Translations under genes and position numbers: made by a program
Notes under the pieces: model-generated
The model's input: only the letters and a program-made list of their open reading frames with translations
Database searches by the model: none
Told to the model about the DNA's origin: nothing
Shown here: positions 59,518 through 64,000 of the stretch, one piece after another
Layout: each line of letters opens with the position of its first letter
How positions within the stretch are numbered: the first letter of the stretch is position 1
Origin: Cryptomeria japonica
Lineage: Eukaryota > Streptophyta > Pinopsida > Cupressales > Cupressaceae
Length of the DNA stretch: 64,000 nt
Assembly: GCF_030272615.1 (NCBI RefSeq)
Contig: NC_081406.1
Span: forward strand, 218,872,997-218,936,996
Direction: 5' to 3'

Positions 59518-60203
59518 CTTGAGTCTTGACCTCTCACTATGAATTAATAGTTAAAACTAATACTATCAAGTATGAAGAAATGATTACTCACCTTTATTCC
59601 TTCTCAATTCTCTAAATTGGGAATCGGGAATGCTTGGGCCTGTGTTGCAGGATTTTAACTCTGGCCCTCTACCCTACAATGAAATTCGACATTCCAACTC
59701 AAATTGCAGAATGTGAATTGAGAGCTCCCAAATTTACTAATTAGACACAAACAAATTGTAAGAAAGAGTGTATTTATATCAATCCATGATTGCATTTTTG
59801 GTGAATTGCGCAGGCGTTTCAAAATGCATCTTGATTTAAGCGAGATGAAATGGGTCCTTGAATTCTTATAATGTTTTAATTGATATTGGTGAATTTGGCC
59901 AACACGTGCAATGAACATTTAATTTACTATTGACGAATTAGAAACTGGGTACGTGGTCATTTTACTATTTCTGGCGAATAACAGAGGTGATTTAATACCC
60001 ACATCTGAGTGATTCCAGGTGAATATTACGGGCATGCACGTTGAATGGTGTGTGGTCAATGGCGAAGCCAGAATACAGTGTACCGTTAACCCCAAAATTC
60101 CAGGTGATTTGACCACTCTGTTGCCCCAGACTATTCGCCATTACCTTTAAAAAAAATGTGGAATTCGCCAATTGGCGAAGATTCGCCACTAAAAAATTCT
60201 TTG
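59518..60203 (-). repeat. hAT 5' end with subterminal repeats
   Basis: Upstream of the transposase. Between 59930 and 60190 there are about eight copies of GGCGAA/GGTGATTT/TTCGCC motifs, the densest being AATTCGCCAATTGGCGAAG at 60161. They match the motif type at the left end. Confidence 0.72.
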
Positions 60204-60527
60204 TATGGATCCCAAAGAGAAAGGAAATTTCCTTGATAACAATAGCACTAAGTACCATCTAGGAGCTAATGTGTCTTTATTCATTGAGAGGACCACAAAT
60301 AGATAGGTGGTTCCTAGGTTTTTCTCCTTTATCCTTAAACAAAAAAAGAAAGGAAAAAATATTTCTTCTAGTAAAGTAAGTTAAGCTTCCTTAAGAAAAT
60401 CAAGAGGAAGAAAACTGAGTTTGGTGATATCAAAAACTGTATCTAAAAGATAAGAGAGAAGATAAAATTCCTAAATGCTACTATAGATTTAGGAATACTA
60501 TAGAGACACAACCAAGCAAGGATTGTC
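60204..60527 (+). pseudogene. LINE ORF1-like region, C-terminal part
   Basis: Continues the frame of 29793-29964 after the hAT: MDPKEKGNFLDNNSTKYH, then a Lys/Arg-rich segment. Basic C-termini are usual for plant LINE ORF1. Several stops. Ends just before the ORF2 start. Confidence 0.5.
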
Positions 60528-62145
60528 ATGAAGCTTAATTGCACTTCTTGGAATGTTAGAGGACATGAGTCACCTGATAGAAAATATATTATTAGAAGTT
60601 TTCTTAACTTGGATAATAACAAGGATGTCATCCTCCAAGAAGTTAAAGCCACTAGGTTTACCCTAGGAACCAATATCAACTTCATATGGAAGAATTCCTC
60701 ACAATTTGTCACAAAACATGAGAAAGGGATAGATGGGAAAATTATTATACTCTCTAAGACATGGAAACAATATGTATCTACCCATGAAAACTCCCCATGC
60801 AACAGATTGTTTGGGTTAACACAGAGAAGGAAGATATTAAATTTGGAATTTTCTCTATATACTCTCTCAATGAATATAGAGAAATAATTGGCCTATGGAA
60901 GTGGCTATGTAACTTGAATGAAATACCTTGGATCTTGGGGGGTGATATAAATATGGTTGAGAACATGAAAGATAAGAAGTGAGGTATTGAAATGGATTGG
61001 AAGGGAAATAAAAAATATTTATGGAAGAGAATGAAATATAAACTAAATTTGTTTGACCCTCTTGAAGGGTTGAAGAAGGATAACACTAATATTTGGTACA
61101 CTTGGTGTAATGCACAAAAAGGACTTGTAGAAGAACATGTTGCAGGTTAGACTGGTTCTATGCTAATAGAGACTTTTTAATTTTGATCCAAAATACTATA
61201 GGATTAAAGTTAATGTTCACCAATATTCTCCATTTGATCACCACCCTATTAGGGAAAGGATATTATTGAGTAGTAGATATGAAGAAAGAATTTAGAAATA
61301 ATATTGCTTCATCCTCAACACCAATCTACTACAAGATGAAGACTATAAGGATGAAATTTTCACCCTTAGAGAGATCAACAAGTGGATGATAAGAGACATA
61401 AGTGCTATTGAAAAATGAAACCATGATGTTAATGGTTGGAAGGTTCTATTCCAAACCATTGGCAGGAAAAGAGCTACAAATAGAAGGAAAGAGGAAAATT
61501 TATTACAATATAGGTTGTTGAAACATTAGAGTTGTATATAGGAGAACCCATTAAATAAAAAGTTGTGTAAGGAACTCACCACAACAAAAAACTCTTAAGA
61601 AAACTACATGTTAACAAAATTTATAGGCTCAAATTAAGAGCCAAACTAAATTGGTTAAACAACGGTGATAAAGGCACTAGATTCTTTTTTAGATACATCA
61701 AGAAAAACTGAGTGAAAGAATAGATTGAAATTTTTTGGCATGAAGACAATTTTATCTCTAACAAGATGACATAAAAAGACAATTCTTTCTCTTTTACAAG
61801 AATCTATTTACATTGGAAGGGAACACGATTGATAATCACAATGCTAGAGGACACCTTAAGAAAGTTTTTCCTAATAAAGTAAAAAAAGAAGATGAAATCA
61901 GATTAAAAGAAAAAAATTCCAACGATGAAATTAGGAAAGCTAAGATGAATCTTAATAATGACAAATTTCTAGGGTTTGATGGGCTACCCATTAATTTTAT
62001 TGAACCATTGGATGTGTGATGATTTACTTCAAGTTTACAAGTAAGCACTTAGTAAAGGTTCCTTCGGAAATAATATCAATAAAGGTATTATCAAGATACT
62101 CCCCAAAGAGGGTGATAGGACACTAATTAAAAATTAGAGACCAAT
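60528..62145 (+). pseudogene. LINE ORF2: apurinic endonuclease and start of RT
   Basis: Starts at ATG 60528 (MKLNCTSWNVRGHESPD). The endonuclease shows the L1-type residues: Asn in SWNVRG, Glu in ILQEVKA, and Asp-Asn in WILGGDINMVE near 60940. These nick target DNA for target-primed reverse transcription. The middle is degraded. Near 61913 EIRKAKMNLNNDKFLGFDGLP marks the RT N-terminus, and KGIIKILPKEGD...IKN*RPI near 62077-62145 is the next RT motif with a TAG for Trp. The gene is cut inside the Ile codon by E9, so the rest of RT lies beyond that element. Confidence 0.85.
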
Positions 62146-63361
62146 TGTCAAGATGAGGAAATTCGATTTAGCAAAATCACATGCATGCAATGTTAAATAA
62201 GCAAACAAAGGCATAAAAGAATATAAAGGAAATTTGTTTCACCTTCATTATTCACCTCCTATGATTGAGTGGGAAGTGGAATGTTCCTTTGGTGTCCACT
62301 TTATTTGATCCACTACACAACAAATGAGAGGATTTGGATAGTGCGAGTGATTGATTAGCTTATATGAAGAAATATTTGGGCATGATGTGGGTGCAATGGA
62401 TGATTTTGTTTCTCAAAGGGACAACATAAAAATGTGGAAAATATGGATATGATTGTGAAGGGTGGAGACTCTAATTCATAGATTGGAGAGGCCCAAAATG
62501 GATGACCAAGATTAAAGAGAAATGGAGGGCTAGGATTGAAAGTGAGTGGGAGTGGATTTGAGAGGACAAGTAGGAGATCCAAGAGATTTTCCATAAAGAG
62601 ATTTCTTGTCCCCACAGTTCCCAAGTATATGGGGAAGAGTTCCCAAAGTACCTTGGGAAGGGAGTAAAGGAATTTAAAATTCCTTGGGACAGGATGAGGG
62701 GAATTAAAAATTTTTAAGAAAGAAGGAGCATGGGGAGAATAAAGAATAAAAGGAACTAAAAATTTCTTGGCCTAAAGAGGGGTCCAGGGGGAGATGAAAG
62801 GGATTTGACATTCCTTGAATGTACAAAAGTGATTAGCATTTAAGGTTGGAGGATAAGATGGGAAAGCCATTTATGGAAAAGAGTTGGCCCATTCCTAATC
62901 AAGGTGATTAGGGATGTGCAAATGACTAAGATGAGTGATTAGGTGGGTTAATCAAGGTTAGAGTGAAAGTCGGCAAGCTAGAAGGATGGGAAATGAGGAG
63001 AGATAATGAGTGGAGGAATATAAAACTGGAAGAAATTATAATCATGATTAAGATAAAATTAATTAGGCTAGATGATGGGGATTACAAGGGTGGTTTGTAG
63101 GAATCAAGGGATTAGTTAATTAACTGATATTAAATAACTAATTAGGATTTAGAAGAAATATTGACTAAGGTTGGAAATTGAAATGATTTTAGAAGAATTG
63201 GATATATTTAATTTGATAAATTAATTATAAGGTTAAAGTAATAAAATTAATTAAAATATAATTTAATTAATTTTAAGGAGTACTAACATAATTAATATAA
63301 TTAATTATGCAAAAAGGCCAAATTAATTAAATATTAATTTAATTAATTTTAGGTGTCTACA
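62146..63361 (-). repeat. E9 3' LTR
   Basis: 1,216 bp, TGTCAAGATGAGG to GGTGTCTACA on the plus strand. Its TAATTAATTTAATTAA-rich part resembles the same region of the E4 LTR. Confidence 0.75.
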
Positions 63362-63378
63362 TTTTGCCCCTCTTTTAC

Positions 63379-64000
63379 ACAATAACAAAATTGGTAACTG
63401 GTAAAAGAAAAAAAAAAAGATTCCCCAGCATGAAGATGCAGGTAAGGTATGCCCCCTCAAGAATTTAATAGGAAAATTAACAATTTTACGAGAGAATTCT
63501 TGAAAAGATGAAAATAGTAGAAAATGATGAAGAGAATGACATGAAGAGGACATGGGGAAAAAGCATGGAGAAGGGCGGAAAAGGAGCAGATGAAAAGCAA
63601 TAGAAGGGAAAAAGAAGGGCTTATATAGGCCACATGAGCCCATAGAAGGGTCATTTTCACACTCACAAGTCAATGAGAAATAGAGAGTATAGAGCGAAGG
63701 GGCAAAGATGGTGCACATTCCATATCACGAGCAATGTGGCAAGAGAGTTTGACTTTTCCAATGACCACCCAAGTATGGACCACTAGTACATACCACTATG
63801 CTAACTTTGTCATCTTAGTAGGGTAGCATTAAATAGAGGCATTTAATGAGGGAAAAAATGGCAATAAGGCACAGACATCGATCACTTGATTGATGTCTAC
63901 ACCTGAGGATCGTCTTTTGTGTGACAAATCCCCATTTATGTAGGCAATGCATCATCTATGTAGGCATCGATCAGGTGATCGACATCTACAATGGTGAGGA
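63379..64000 (-). other. E9 internal region, no gene recognised
   Basis: Purine-rich on the plus strand with no supported ORF. Two similar palindromic segments, CATCGATCACTTGATTGATG near 63878 and CATCGATCAGGTGATCGACA near 63966, lie near the window end. Confidence 0.5.

Larger units (their letters stand above)
29965..60203 (-). mobile_element. hAT transposon, split by E6, E3, E4 and E8
   Basis: Flanked by the 8-bp duplication TATGGATC at 29957-29964 and 60204-60211, the TSD length of hAT elements. The left end begins CAGGGAAAACTTTAAG, a typical hAT CAGGG start; the right end read inward begins CAAAGAATTTTTTAG, an imperfect terminal inverted repeat. Removing the element with one TSD copy restores the reading frame of the surrounding LINE ORF1. 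A minus-strand hAT transposase (59517-55072) and GGCGAA-type subterminal motifs at both ends support the call. Confidence 0.82.
62146..64000 (-). mobile_element. E9: LTR element on the minus strand, truncated by the window end
   Basis: One LTR (62146-63361) and the 3' end of the internal region are present. On the minus strand the PPT GTAAAAGAGGGGCAAAA (63362-63378) abuts the LTR start TGTAGACACC, as in E4. Left flank CCAAT (62141-62145) is the expected TSD copy; its partner is outside the window. Confidence 0.8.

Overview
The window looks like intergenic DNA from a land plant with a large, repeat-rich nuclear genome. A gymnosperm such as a conifer is my best guess, from the AT-rich composition, old nested LTR retrotransposons, degenerate plant LINE and hAT elements, and Sirevirus-like Copia signals. 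This is inference; no host gene, tRNA, rRNA or CRISPR array was found. Almost everything is transposable-element sequence, and insertion order can be read from target-site duplications (TSDs), LTR ends, primer-binding sites (PBS) and polypurine tracts (PPT).

Left block (1-16.6 kb). A CT-rich repeat holds a solo LTR (E0, 308-16565). It is split by element E2 (1904-16439), whose 5' LTR is itself split by element E1 (2420-10329). Middle (16.6-27.4 kb): CT- and AT-rich low-complexity DNA, then a minus-strand Ty1/Copia element (E5, 20724-27374) with a perfect 5-bp TSD and a decayed gag-pol gene.

Right block (27.4-64 kb). A degenerate plant L1-type LINE is split in ORF1 by a hAT transposon (29965-60203, 8-bp TSD) and in ORF2 by an LTR element that runs off the window (E9, from 62146). 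The hAT contains a degenerate LTR-like element (E6, about 30.4-54.7 kb, minus strand, one long unknown gene), a solo LTR inside its transposase gene (E8, 55505-57165), and element E3 (31781-48313, 5-bp TSD). E3 in turn has E4 (34128-43924) inserted in its second ORF. Bridging the E4 and hAT insertions restores the interrupted reading frame in each case.

The most unusual content is the E1/E2/E3 family. These are LTR elements with tRNA-iMet-type PBS and PPT but no protease, integrase, reverse transcriptase or RNase H. Each carries the same two genes: ORF1, a coiled-coil protein ending in a row of CCHC zinc knuckles, and ORF2, a protein of about 1,100 residues sharing conserved motifs I cannot assign to a known enzyme. 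E2 and E3 share their 3' multi-PPT region and a hairpin across the PPT/LTR junction with Copia E5, so mobilisation in trans by a Sirevirus-like Copia partner is the simplest model. E4 and E6 are further pol-less elements with different large proteins. All coding regions here carry stops or frameshifts; none looks currently functional.
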